Below are positions 1 through 5,654 of a DNA stretch of 7,193 nt, in pieces; position 1 is the first letter of the stretch; each line of letters starts with the position of its first letter. Where the stretch lies: assembly GCA_938046775.1 (NCBI GenBank), contig CALIXB010000033.1, positions 1 to 7,193 on the forward strand, in the 5' to 3' direction. The stretch is from an uncultured Candidatus Saccharibacteria bacterium. GTDB lineage: Bacteria; Patescibacteriota; Saccharimonadia; Saccharimonadales; Saccharimonadaceae. The notes below the pieces were generated by a model that saw only the letters and a list, made by a program, of their open reading frames with translations, ran no database searches and had not been told where the DNA came from. Both the position numbers and the translations under genes were made by a program.

Positions 1-1437
1 CAAAAACGGTTGCTGATTGTTACCGGGATTATTGTGGTGTACCGGTTACTGGCGCATATCCCAGTACCATTGGCTGAGCCGACTCAGCTGCGGAGCGCAA
101 TCTCTTCAGTGCTAGGTCAGAGTGATTTGGGCGGTATTTTAAACCTGCTTTCTGGCGGCGCTTTGTCAAGTTTTTCTTTGGTACTAGTCGGACTTAGTCC
201 GTTTATTACTGCCAGCATCATCATCCAGCTGTTGACTAAAGCCATTCCAAAGCTAGAGGAACTTCATAAAGACGGCGAGTCAGGACGCCGTAAGATTCAA
301 CAGTGGACGCGTGTTATTACTGTGCCGTTAGCTGTCGTTCAGTCAATCGCTTTTATATTTATTTTGCGCCAGACTGTCCTTCAGGGCGGTACGACGACTT
401 TAGGCGATCCAACTGCTATGGAGTGGATTGTGTCGGTAACTGCTATGACTGCCGGCTCGGTATTGCTTATGTGGCTTGGCGAATTGATTACTGAACAGGG
501 AATTGGCAATGGTATTTCTATCGTGATTTTTGCTGGTATTATTAGCCAGATGCCGCAAATGGCTGCAACGATTATTTCTTCTCTAACCGATACCTCCTCT
601 GGCAGTCTGAATTTCTTTAATTGGTTCACGATACCAGTTAATCCGGTGATGTTCTGGACGGTGTTAGCGATGGCGATCGCCGGACTAATCGTTCTATATT
701 TCCTGGTTAAGATTAATGAAGCGCAGCGCGTCATAACAATTAATTATGCTAAGCGCGTTCACGGCAATAGTAACTATGGCGATGTTAAGAGTATTTTGCC
801 GGTTAAGTTGATTGCGGCCGGGGTTATTCCAGTTATCTTTGCGGTGTCGTTTCTTAGTCTGCCGCAGTTCATCGGGCAGGTTATGAAAGCGTCTAATAAT
901 CCTAGCTTGCTGCCGACTGCTAATAAGCTTATCACTTGGTTTCAAGCGCCTAATGCCGGTTCGTTTACTGGCGCTACTGCCGAAGCTTTCATTTACCCGA
1001 CGCTATACTTTCTGCTAGTTATCGCGTTTACGTATTTTTATACAGGAATTGTCTTTAATGCTAATGAAATTGCTGAGAACTTGCAAAAGCAGGGAGGTTT
1101 TATCGAAGGTATACGCCCAGGTGCTCAAACAGAGAAGTATTTGATGCGTACGGTTAATCGCCTGATTTTGTTCGGGTCGATTGTGCTGGGTATTGTGGCG
1201 ATTCTGCCGTTTATTGCTGAGTATTTGACGTATCACTTGACGGGACTGAAGGGGTTGCGGCTGTCGATTGGCGGTACCGGCGTTTTGATTGTCGTGTCCG
1301 TTGGGCTGGAGACATTGCGTCAGATTAACTCGCGAGCTTTGATGGTTACGTACGACGACTTTGATCCGGACGAGCTGGTCAATGGCCGCGGTAAAACGAA
1401 AAAACGGCGGTTGCTGCCGAGGCTGCGTAAAAAATAA
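1..1437 (+). CDS. secY: Preprotein translocase subunit SecY, 5'-truncated by the window edge
   Basis: SecY is the pore of the SecYEG translocon in the cytoplasmic membrane and passes secreted and membrane proteins driven by SecA or the ribosome. The reading frame is open from base 1 (Q-K-R then LLIVTGIIVVYRLL), so the TTG at 10 is not the start: family alignment expects some 15-20 more residues upstream, outside the window. About 478 codons are visible. TM1 is at visible codons 4-22. The plug helix (SDLGGILNLLSGGAL) begins at codon 41, followed by TM2b (GLSPFITASIIIQLL). The cytoplasmic C5 loop carries G-I-R-P-G with the conserved translocation Arg at codon 372, and the last TM pair precedes a basic tail ending R-L-R-K-K. 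There are no cysteines. The gene is followed by a terminator, so it should be the last gene of its transcript. Identification is near certain. Confidence 0.97.
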   Translation, partial: QKRLLIVTGIIVVYRLLAHIPVPLAEPTQLRSAISSVLGQSDLGGILNLLSGGALSSFSLVLVGLSPFITASIIIQLLTKAIPKLEELHKDGESGRRKIQQWTRVITVPLAVVQSIAFIFILRQTVLQGGTTTLGDPTAMEWIVSVTAMTAGSVLLMWLGELITEQGIGNGISIVIFAGIISQMPQMAATIISSLTDTSSGSLNFFNWFTIPVNPVMFWTVLAMAIAGLIVLYFLVKINEAQRVITINYAKRVHGNSNYGDVKSILPVKLIAAGVIPVIFAVSFLSLPQFIGQVMKASNNPSLLPTANKLITWFQAPNAGSFTGATAEAFIYPTLYFLLVIAFTYFYTGIVFNANEIAENLQKQGGFIEGIRPGAQTEKYLMRTVNRLILFGSIVLGIVAILPFIAEYLTYHLTGLKGLRLSIGGTGVLIVVSVGLETLRQINSRALMVTYDDFDPDELVNGRGKTKKRRLLPRLRKK

Positions 1438-1443
1438 ATGAAT

Positions 1444-1470
1444 AATCCTCGCTGCTGGGCGGGGATTTTT
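1444..1470 (+). terminator. Rho-independent terminator after secY
   Basis: AATCCTCGC (1444-1452) pairs with GCGGGGATT (1459-1467) to form a 9-bp stem with one T-G wobble and a 6-nt loop (1453-1458). The T tract 1466-1470 follows directly. It begins 6 nt after the secY stop and separates the spc-type operon upstream from the infA operon downstream. Confidence 0.88.
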
Positions 1471-1510
1471 ATCATCGCTTATTGCTAATTCGTGTATTGC
1501 TTGGTAAATA

Positions 1511-1570
1511 GTGAAAATTTTCTCAGTAAACCCCTTGCGGGAAATAGCTTGTTGCTGTATAATTGACAAC
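1511..1570 (+). promoter_or_regulatory. Sigma70-type promoter of the infA-rpsI operon, with UP-like element
   Basis: A -35 box TTGCGG (1535-1540) and a perfect -10 box TATAAT (1558-1563) are separated by exactly 17 bp. The region just upstream of -35 is A/T rich and includes the palindrome GAAAATTTTC (1513-1522), at the position where an UP element bound by the alpha C-terminal domain would lie. The predicted transcription start is near 1570, about 9 nt before the infA ATG at 1579. The position straight after a terminator and before a ribosomal operon supports a real and strong promoter. The start point itself is inferred. Confidence 0.82.
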
Positions 1571-1578
1571 TGTAACTT

Positions 1579-1824
1579 ATGGCGAGTCAAAAGGAAGTCA
1601 TCAAAATGGTAGGAAAGGTAGTGGAAGCACTGCCTAATACTCAATTTAAGGTGGAACTGGAGAATGGCCATAGTATCATCGCGCACATTTCAGGACGAAT
1701 GCGCAAGCACTATATTCGTCTGGTGCCTGGTGATAAGGTTGAGGTTGAGATGACCCCTTACGATCTTACAAAGGGACGAATCAGCTTCCGCCTACGTGAC
1801 GATCGACCCCAGCAGGGCCGGTAG
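1579..1824 (+). CDS. infA: Translation initiation factor IF-1
   Basis: IF-1 binds the 30S A site and works with IF-2 and IF-3 in start-codon selection. The 81-residue product is a single S1-like OB fold with family hallmarks: VVEALPN (residues 14-20), V-E-L-E-N-G-H (25-31), A-H-I-S-G-R-M-R-K-H-Y-I-R (35-47), PGDKVEVEM (50-58) and PYDLTKGRI (60-68). A basic tail follows (RDDRPQQGR). The start at 1579 keeps the first beta strand and matches family length, but no Shine-Dalgarno precedes it and the predicted leader is only about 9 nt. An in-frame ATG at 1606 has a well-placed AAGGAAG (1591-1597, 8 nt spacing) but would remove nine residues of the fold. I prefer 1579. It is the first gene of the ribosomal operon. 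The adk and map genes that commonly precede infA are not here. Confidence 0.95.
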   Translation: MASQKEVIKMVGKVVEALPNTQFKVELENGHSIIAHISGRMRKHYIRLVPGDKVEVEMTPYDLTKGRISFRLRDDRPQQGR

Positions 1825-1830
1825 TTAAAT

Positions 1831-1868
1831 ATTAACGTTAATCTCGGGTTTACTCGGGAAGGGAGATT
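1831..1868 (+). promoter_or_regulatory. Structured rpmJ leader (palindrome plus hairpin touching the ribosome binding site)
   Basis: The 54-nt infA-rpmJ gap, the longest inside this operon, contains the perfect 12-bp palindrome ATTAACGTTAAT (1831-1842). It also has a 6-bp inverted repeat, AATCTC (1840-1845) against GAGATT (1863-1868), whose 3' arm overlaps the likely ribosome binding site AAGGGAG (1859-1865). CTCGGG is directly repeated at 1843-1848 and 1853-1858. The 17-nt loop makes the hairpin weak. A regulatory role is inference only. Confidence 0.3.
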
Positions 1869-1878
1869 TGAGCACTTT

Positions 1879-1995
1879 ATGAAAGTTCGTGCAGGTGTGA
1901 AAAAAATCAGCCCCGATGACAAGTTTGTCCGCCGTAAAGGTCGGTTGTACGTCATCAACAAGAAAAAACCTAAGAACAAGCAAAGGCAGGGTTAA
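1879..1995 (+). CDS. rpmJ: 50S ribosomal protein bL36, zinc-free form
   Basis: bL36 is the smallest large-subunit protein and binds 23S rRNA near the base of the L7/L12 stalk. The 38-residue product starts MKVRAGVKKI and ends PKNKQRQG, which matches the canonical frame and the exact usual length. In the zinc-binding form residues 11, 14, 27 and 33 are Cys, Cys, Cys and His; here they are Ser, Asp, Asn and Asn, so no Cys4/Cys3His-type site can form. The gap to infA is 54 nt, and rpsM starts 2 nt after the stop. The likely ribosome binding site is AAGGGAG at 1859-1865, a rather long 13 nt from the ATG. The conserved C-terminal codons also hold the AGGG used as the rpsM ribosome binding site. 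Identification is firm despite the small size. Confidence 0.94.
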   Translation: MKVRAGVKKISPDDKFVRRKGRLYVINKKKPKNKQRQG

Positions 1996-1997
1996 GC

Positions 1998-2384
1998 ATG
2001 GCTCGAATTGCTGGGGTAGTTATCCCAACAGAGAAGCAGGTGCAAATCGCGCTCACCTATATTTATGGGATCGGGCCAAAGCACGCTTCGAGCATCCTTG
2101 CGGCGGCTAAGATTGAGCCGACCACTCGGGTGAAAGATCTCACCGAGGCTGAAGAAAACAAGATTCGCGAAATTATCGACAGCGAATACACCGTCGAAGG
2201 TGATCTCCAGCGCTTGGTAACTAACAACATTAAGCGCTTGAAGGATATCAACGCCTATCGCGGTCTTCGCCACAAAGCAGGACTGCCGACACGCGGACAG
2301 CGGACTCGTACGAATGCACGAACTCGCAAGGGTCGCGCCATCGCCGTGGGCGGTACACAACCAAAAGCAGCAAGTAAGACCTAA
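1998..2384 (+). CDS. rpsM: 30S ribosomal protein uS13
   Basis: uS13 sits in the head of the small subunit, contacts uL5 and bL31 across the subunit bridges and reaches the P-site tRNA with its tail. The 128-residue protein opens MARIAGVVIPTEKQV, has the helix-hairpin-helix segment YIYGIGPKHASSIL (residues 21-34) and the RNA-binding core NNIKRLKDINAYRGLRH (76-92), and then the basic signature GLPTRGQRTRTNARTRKG. The C-terminal tail is slightly longer than in E. coli S13 (118 aa). The start follows AGGG (1988-1991) with 6-nt spacing inside the end of rpmJ, and the gap to rpmJ is 2 nt, suggesting translational coupling. Confidence 0.97.
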   Translation: MARIAGVVIPTEKQVQIALTYIYGIGPKHASSILAAAKIEPTTRVKDLTEAEENKIREIIDSEYTVEGDLQRLVTNNIKRLKDINAYRGLRHKAGLPTRGQRTRTNARTRKGRAIAVGGTQPKAASKT

Positions 2385-2399
2385 AGAAAGGACTAAGAA

Positions 2400-2789
2400 A
2401 TGGCAGACGCAAAATCTACCAAGAAAAAGCAGCGCCGATCAGTCCCAGCTGGTCAGCTGCATATTCAAGCAACATTTAACAATACCATCGTTACCTTTTC
2501 TGACAAGAAGGGTAACGTATTGACCGCTTCATCAGCTGGTGCATGTGGTTTCCGTGGTAGCAAAAAAGGCACCGCCTACGCTTCACAGGTTGCCGCTGAA
2601 AAAGCTGCTGAAGCTGCGAAGACTCAATATGGTTTGAAATCAGTTGACGTTTTCGTCAAAGGTGTCGGTTTGGGCCGTGATGCCGCTATTCGTGCGGTCG
2701 GCGCTTTCGACATCTCAGTAGAAAGCATTAAGGACGTAACTGGCGTGCCTCACGGCGGCGTTCGTCCACGAAAGGCACGGAGGGCATAA
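2400..2789 (+). CDS. rpsK: 30S ribosomal protein uS11
   Basis: uS11 lies on the platform of the 30S subunit near the E site and binds 16S rRNA around the mRNA exit. The 129-residue protein has the lysine/arginine-rich N-terminal arm, H-I-Q-A-T-F-N-N-T-I-V-T (21-32), the S-A-G-x-C-G-F-R-G-S-K-K block (45-56) and a C-terminal V-P-H-G-G-V-R-P-R-K. It is the same length as E. coli S11. The usual P-H-N-G-C-R-P-P-K signature is changed: the isoaspartate-forming Asn at 119 is Gly, and the following Cys at 121 is Val. AAAGGA (2387-2392) precedes the ATG by 7 nt. The 15-nt gap after rpsM and the 2-nt gap to rpsD place it firmly in the alpha-type operon. Confidence 0.97.
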   Translation: MADAKSTKKKQRRSVPAGQLHIQATFNNTIVTFSDKKGNVLTASSAGACGFRGSKKGTAYASQVAAEKAAEAAKTQYGLKSVDVFVKGVGLGRDAAIRAVGAFDISVESIKDVTGVPHGGVRPRKARRA

Positions 2790-2791
2790 TT

Positions 2792-3412
2792 ATGGCACGA
2801 GATAATTCACCGATTGTCAAGCAAAGCCGCCGCGAAGGTTATGCGCTTCACCCAAAAGCACATAAGGTTTTGGCGCGAAAATCTGGTATTCCAGGCCAGC
2901 ACGCGCACGGCCGCCAAAGTAAGCCAAGCCTGTACGCTACGCAGCTGCGCGAAAAGCAAAAAGTTCGCCGCCTGTACGGTTTGGTGGAAAAGCAGTTTGC
3001 GCGCCTGATGAACGAAGCAACTCGCGTCCAGGAAGGTTTGGCGGGCGAGAACCTGTTGAAGCTACTGGAGCGCCGCTTGGATAACGTCGTTTATCGTTCT
3101 GGATTCGCTGTTAGCCGCCGCGCTGCTCGTCAGCTGGTTAGCCACGGGCACTTTGAACTAAACGGCCGCCGCGTCGATATTCCATCGATTCGCGTTAAGG
3201 CTGGTGATGTTATCACCGTTCGCCCAAAGAGTACCAAATCTGAGTACTTTACGCACATTGACGACGTGATCAACAACTCAATCCAAGGCCCACTGAGCTG
3301 GCTGAAGAGCGATAGTAAGAAGCTGAAGATTGAAGTAACTGGTTTACCAAAGCGCGAGGAAGCAGAAGCTGACATCAACGAGCAATTAATTGTTGAGTAT
3401 TACTCACGATAA
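2792..3412 (+). CDS. rpsD: 30S ribosomal protein uS4
   Basis: uS4 is a primary 16S rRNA binder that nucleates assembly of the 30S body, and in many bacteria it also represses its own operon. The 206-residue protein has the expected N-terminal domain with GIPGQHAHGR (about 32-41) and Q-L-R-E-K-Q-K-V-R-R-L-Y-G-L (51-64). The S4 RNA-binding fold follows (RRLDNVVYRSGFAVSRRAAR, LVSHGHFELNGRRV, about 93-130), ending Y-Y-S-R. No Cys is present, so this is the form without the N-terminal zinc site, as in E. coli. GGAGG (2779-2783) lies inside the end of rpsK, 8 nt before the ATG. No E. coli-like S4 pseudoknot target is apparent upstream of rpsM, where only 2 nt separate the genes. Confidence 0.97.
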   Translation: MARDNSPIVKQSRREGYALHPKAHKVLARKSGIPGQHAHGRQSKPSLYATQLREKQKVRRLYGLVEKQFARLMNEATRVQEGLAGENLLKLLERRLDNVVYRSGFAVSRRAARQLVSHGHFELNGRRVDIPSIRVKAGDVITVRPKSTKSEYFTHIDDVINNSIQGPLSWLKSDSKKLKIEVTGLPKREEAEADINEQLIVEYYSR

Positions 3413-3433
3413 AAGAAGGGTTAGGGAAGAATT

Positions 3434-4357
3434 ATGGCAAAAGCAATTTACAATCCAGCACTCGCGAGCGTTGATGACATTTCAGCGACCAGTGCTACTT
3501 TTCTAATCGAACCGCTTCACCCAGGCTACGGTAATACTCTTGGCAACTCACTACGCCGCGTTCTGCTATCAAGTGTTCGTGGTGGTGCGATTGTCGCTTT
3601 CAAAATTGAGGGCGCAACTCACGAGTTTACCACTGTTGAAGGCATCAAAGAAGATGTTGTTGACATCATGCTTAACCTGAAAAACGTTCACTTGCGCGTA
3701 TTTACTGACGAGCCAGTTGAATTACGTCTTGAAAAGTCTGGCGCTGGCGAAGTAACTGCCGCTGACATCAAGACAAATGCTGATGTTGAAGTCGTTAACC
3801 CAGAGCAAGTAATTGCTACAATTGACAATCCAAACAAGCATTTAGTGATGGATTTAGTGGCAGAAGCAGGCTGCGGTTACCAGACAATTGAAGAGTCAAG
3901 CGAAAACCGCTTGCACAGTGACATGATTGCTATTGATGCAATGTATTCACCAGTGTTGCGCGTTCGCTACAAAGTCGACTCAACTCGTGTTGGCCAAGAG
4001 ACAAACTTGGATAAACTAGCAATTACTGTTGAAACCAATGGTGCAGTTACTCCACGCGAGGCGTTTGAAGAAGCAGCGGCAATCCTGGTTAACCAATACA
4101 CAGCTTTAGCAGGCAACACCATGGTGACTGGTGCGCCAGCACTTGGCACAGCCAAAGATGACGAAGAGTCAGAATTGGCTATGTCAATTGAAGAATTAAA
4201 CCTAAGCGCCCGCACGACGAACGCGCTGATTAACAATGAAATCCGCACGATTCGCGACCTGGTGACTTTGACCGAGCAAGATTTGCGAGAATTGAAAGGC
4301 TTTGGCTCAAAGGCGCTGGATGAAGTACGCGACAAGATGGCGGAGTTGGAGTTTTAA
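3434..4357 (+). CDS. rpoA: DNA-directed RNA polymerase subunit alpha
   Basis: Alpha dimerises to nucleate RNA polymerase assembly and contacts promoter UP elements and activators. The 307-residue protein has a complete N-terminal domain with the assembly signature H-P-G-Y-G-N-T-L-G-N-S-L-R-R-V-L-L-S-S (29-47) and the D-L-V-A-E-A-G-C-G-Y segment. An acidic linker (about 229-247) leads to a helix-hairpin-helix C-terminal domain (about 250-307). By alignment, E. coli DNA-contact residues R265, N268, G296, K298 and E302 are kept as R260, N263, G291, K293 and E297, while K271 and S299 are Ile and Ala. UP-element recognition is therefore plausible. AGGGA (3423-3427) lies 6 nt before the ATG. The 21-nt gap after rpsD is one of the larger ones here. 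Confidence 0.98.
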   Translation: MAKAIYNPALASVDDISATSATFLIEPLHPGYGNTLGNSLRRVLLSSVRGGAIVAFKIEGATHEFTTVEGIKEDVVDIMLNLKNVHLRVFTDEPVELRLEKSGAGEVTAADIKTNADVEVVNPEQVIATIDNPNKHLVMDLVAEAGCGYQTIEESSENRLHSDMIAIDAMYSPVLRVRYKVDSTRVGQETNLDKLAITVETNGAVTPREAFEEAAAILVNQYTALAGNTMVTGAPALGTAKDDEESELAMSIEELNLSARTTNALINNEIRTIRDLVTLTEQDLRELKGFGSKALDEVRDKMAELEF

Positions 4358-4359
4358 CT

Positions 4360-4746
4360 ATGCATAGACACGGATATCAAGGGCGCAAGTTCGGCCGTGA
4401 GCGTGATCAACGGCGAGCCTTGCTGAGAGGCCTGGCAACCAGCCTGGTCGAGCACGGCAAAATCGAGACCACCTTGCCGAAAGCCAAAGAGCTGAAGCGC
4501 CACATTGAAAAAATCATCACCAAGGCGAAGAAAGGCGATCTAGCCAGCCGCCGCCAGGTGATCGCAGCACTCAGCACCCGCGCTGCTGCTTACAAACTGG
4601 TTGATGAAATTGCCCCACAACTCGGCGGCCGCACCAGCGGACACGTTCGCGTTGAACGCACCCACCTACGTGTTGGCGACGGTGCGCAAATGGCAATCAT
4701 CGAGTTTGTCGACGACATCAAACCAATGCCAAAGGAGGAGAAATAA
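4360..4746 (+). CDS. rplQ: 50S ribosomal protein bL17
   Basis: bL17 binds 23S rRNA close to the peptide exit tunnel on the solvent side. The 128-residue product begins M-H-R-H-G-Y-Q-G-R-K-F-G-R and continues with the family core: R-A-L-L-R-G-L-A-T-S-L-V-E-H-G-K-I-E-T-T (19-38), the helix A-K-E-L-K-R-H-I-E-K-I-I-T-K-A (42-56), and G-G-R-T-S-G-H-V-R-V near residue 89. It starts 2 nt after the rpoA stop with only a modest GGAG (4348-4351) upstream, so coupling to rpoA translation is likely. Its last codons contain the strong AAAGGAGGAG that serves rplM, which produces the short K-E-E-K end. No cysteine is present. Confidence 0.97.
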   Translation: MHRHGYQGRKFGRERDQRRALLRGLATSLVEHGKIETTLPKAKELKRHIEKIITKAKKGDLASRRQVIAALSTRAAAYKLVDEIAPQLGGRTSGHVRVERTHLRVGDGAQMAIIEFVDDIKPMPKEEK

Positions 4747-4747
4747 G

Positions 4748-5179
4748 ATGAAGACTTATTCACAAAAACCATCTGAAGTTTCTCGCCGCTGGGTATTGTT
4801 TGACGCGAGCGAATTACCACTCGGTCGCTTGGCAACTGAAATTGCTAAACACCTGACTGGTAAATACAAGCCGACCTACACGCCACACGTTGATGGTGGC
4901 GACTACGTCGTGGTTATCAACGCTGCAAACACCGTCGTTACTGGCTACAAGGAAACTGACAAGTACTACTACCGTCACAGTGGTTTCCCAGGCGGCATCA
5001 AAGAAACGCAGTTCAAAGAAATGCGTGAACGCCACCCAGAACGAATTATTGAAGAAGCTGTTAAAGGCATGTTGCCAAAAAACAAATTGCAAGCAGAACG
5101 CCTCAAGCGCCTGCGCGTATTTGCTGGCAGCGAGCATGCTCACACAGCACAAACCCCAGAGAAAGTTGAGGTAAAGTAA
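4748..5179 (+). CDS. rplM: 50S ribosomal protein uL13
   Basis: uL13 is an early-assembly 50S protein on domain II of 23S rRNA. The 143-residue protein has K-T-Y-S-Q-K at the start, then R-R-W-V-L-F-D-A-S-E-L-P-L-G-R-L-A-T (13-30), GKYKPTYTPHVDGGDYVVVI (38-57), YYYRHSGFPGG (73-83) and E-E-A-V-K-G-M-L-P-K-N-K-L (101-113). The frame is open further upstream to 4601 but the true start is the ATG at 4748: homology begins there and AGGAGG (4733-4738) lies 9 nt before it. It is 1 nt after the rplQ stop and 1 nt before rpsI. Joining rplM-rpsI directly to rplQ, without truA or transporter genes between, is a compact version of the order seen in several phyla. Confidence 0.97.
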   Translation: MKTYSQKPSEVSRRWVLFDASELPLGRLATEIAKHLTGKYKPTYTPHVDGGDYVVVINAANTVVTGYKETDKYYYRHSGFPGGIKETQFKEMRERHPERIIEEAVKGMLPKNKLQAERLKRLRVFAGSEHAHTAQTPEKVEVK

Positions 5180-5180
5180 T

Positions 5181-5579
5181 ATGGCTACTGATACCTATTT
5201 CTACGGCTTGGGACGACGCAAAAGCGCTTCAGCAAGTGTTCGCTTGCTTCCTGGCAAGGGCACCATCACCATCAACGGCAAAGCAGCCGCTGAATACTTG
5301 GATGGCAACAAAACCTTGCTGGCAGAAGTAACCGACCCACTAGCTGTCGTCAGCAAGCAAAAGGAATACGACGTTACCATCTTGGTCAAAGGTGGTGGCC
5401 TCGCTGGTCAAGTTGACGCCATCAAGCTTGGCATCGCTAAAGCATTGACGGCTGCTCACGCTGACTTGCGTCCAGTCCTGAAGAAGGCTGAACTGCTCAA
5501 GCGTGACCCACGCGAGAAAGAACGCAAGAAATACGGTCTACGTTCTGCCCGCAAGCGCGAACAATTCTCCAAGCGTTAA
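5181..5579 (+). CDS. rpsI: 30S ribosomal protein uS9
   Basis: uS9 is in the 30S head, and its C-terminal tail reaches the P-site tRNA anticodon loop. The 132-residue product opens with Y-G-L-G-R-R-K-S-A-S-A-S-V-R (8-21) and has P-G-K-G-T-I-T-I-N-G-K (24-34) and V-K-G-G-G-L-A-G-Q (69-77). It ends R-D-P-R-E-K-E-R-K-K-Y-G-L-R-S-A-R-K-R-E-Q-F-S-K-R, keeping the terminal Ser-Lys-Arg. GAGGT (5168-5172) sits 8 nt before the ATG inside rplM. This is the last gene of the operon, and a strong terminator follows 24 nt after the stop. Confidence 0.97.
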   Translation: MATDTYFYGLGRRKSASASVRLLPGKGTITINGKAAAEYLDGNKTLLAEVTDPLAVVSKQKEYDVTILVKGGGLAGQVDAIKLGIAKALTAAHADLRPVLKKAELLKRDPREKERKKYGLRSARKREQFSKR

Positions 5580-5603
5580 ACAGAGGAGAAGCCAATTCTC
5601 GAG

Positions 5604-5636
5604 AATACCCCGTCTCATATACAGGCGGGGTATTTT
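5604..5636 (+). terminator. Rho-independent terminator of the ribosomal operon
   Basis: AATACCCCGTC (5604-5614) pairs with GGCGGGGTATT (5624-5634) to give an 11-bp stem with one T-G wobble and a 9-nt loop (5615-5623). The T run 5633-5636 follows. The stem can extend outward by three weaker pairs (5601-5603 with 5635-5637). Its left arm overlaps the perfect 12-bp palindrome ATTCTCGAGAAT (5595-5606). Confidence 0.9.
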
Positions 5637-5654
5637 CATAGTATACTAAGGCTA
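5618..5654 (+). promoter_or_regulatory. Probable promoter of the hydrolase gene, predicted leaderless
   Basis: A -10 box TATACT (5642-5647; 5 of 6 consensus) ends 6 nt before the ATG at 5654. A weak -35 match TATACA (5618-5623; 4 of 6) stands 18 bp upstream, inside the terminator loop. The predicted start of transcription coincides with the A of the start codon, and no usable Shine-Dalgarno is present. Confidence 0.55.

Noticed and set aside
10..12. TTG at 10 as the start of secY
   Set aside because: The frame is open to base 1 and the codons before it (Q-K-R) continue the SecY N-terminal homology; the true start lies outside the window.
1497..1525. Additional promoter from TTGCTT at 1497
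   Set aside because: The hexamer 17 bp downstream (TTCTCA) does not resemble a -10 box.
1563..1568. Perfect TTGACA overlapping the TATAAT box, as a second -35
   Set aside because: No acceptable -10 box lies 16-18 bp downstream (1585-1592 reads close to GTCAAA), so a second promoter is not supported.
1015..1686. Long minus-strand open frame (223 codons) across the secY end and infA
   Set aside because: It is a shadow of two conserved genes and their intergenic region, with a low-complexity Gln/His/Arg-rich product and no recognisable domain.
3390..3415. Internal promoter before rpoA (TTGTTG ... TAAAAG)
   Set aside because: The spacer is only 14 bp and the -10 is poor; the genes are otherwise tightly joined.
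4601..4747. Longer N-terminal extension of L13 in the same frame, starting at 4601
   Set aside because: It lies wholly over rplQ in another frame, has no L13 homology, and the strong AGGAGG at 4733-4738 serves the ATG at 4748.
5582..5589. Shine-Dalgarno-like AGAGGAGA after rpsI, hinting at a tiny extra gene
   Set aside because: No ATG, GTG or TTG lies at a suitable distance before the terminator; at most a relic of a lost gene.
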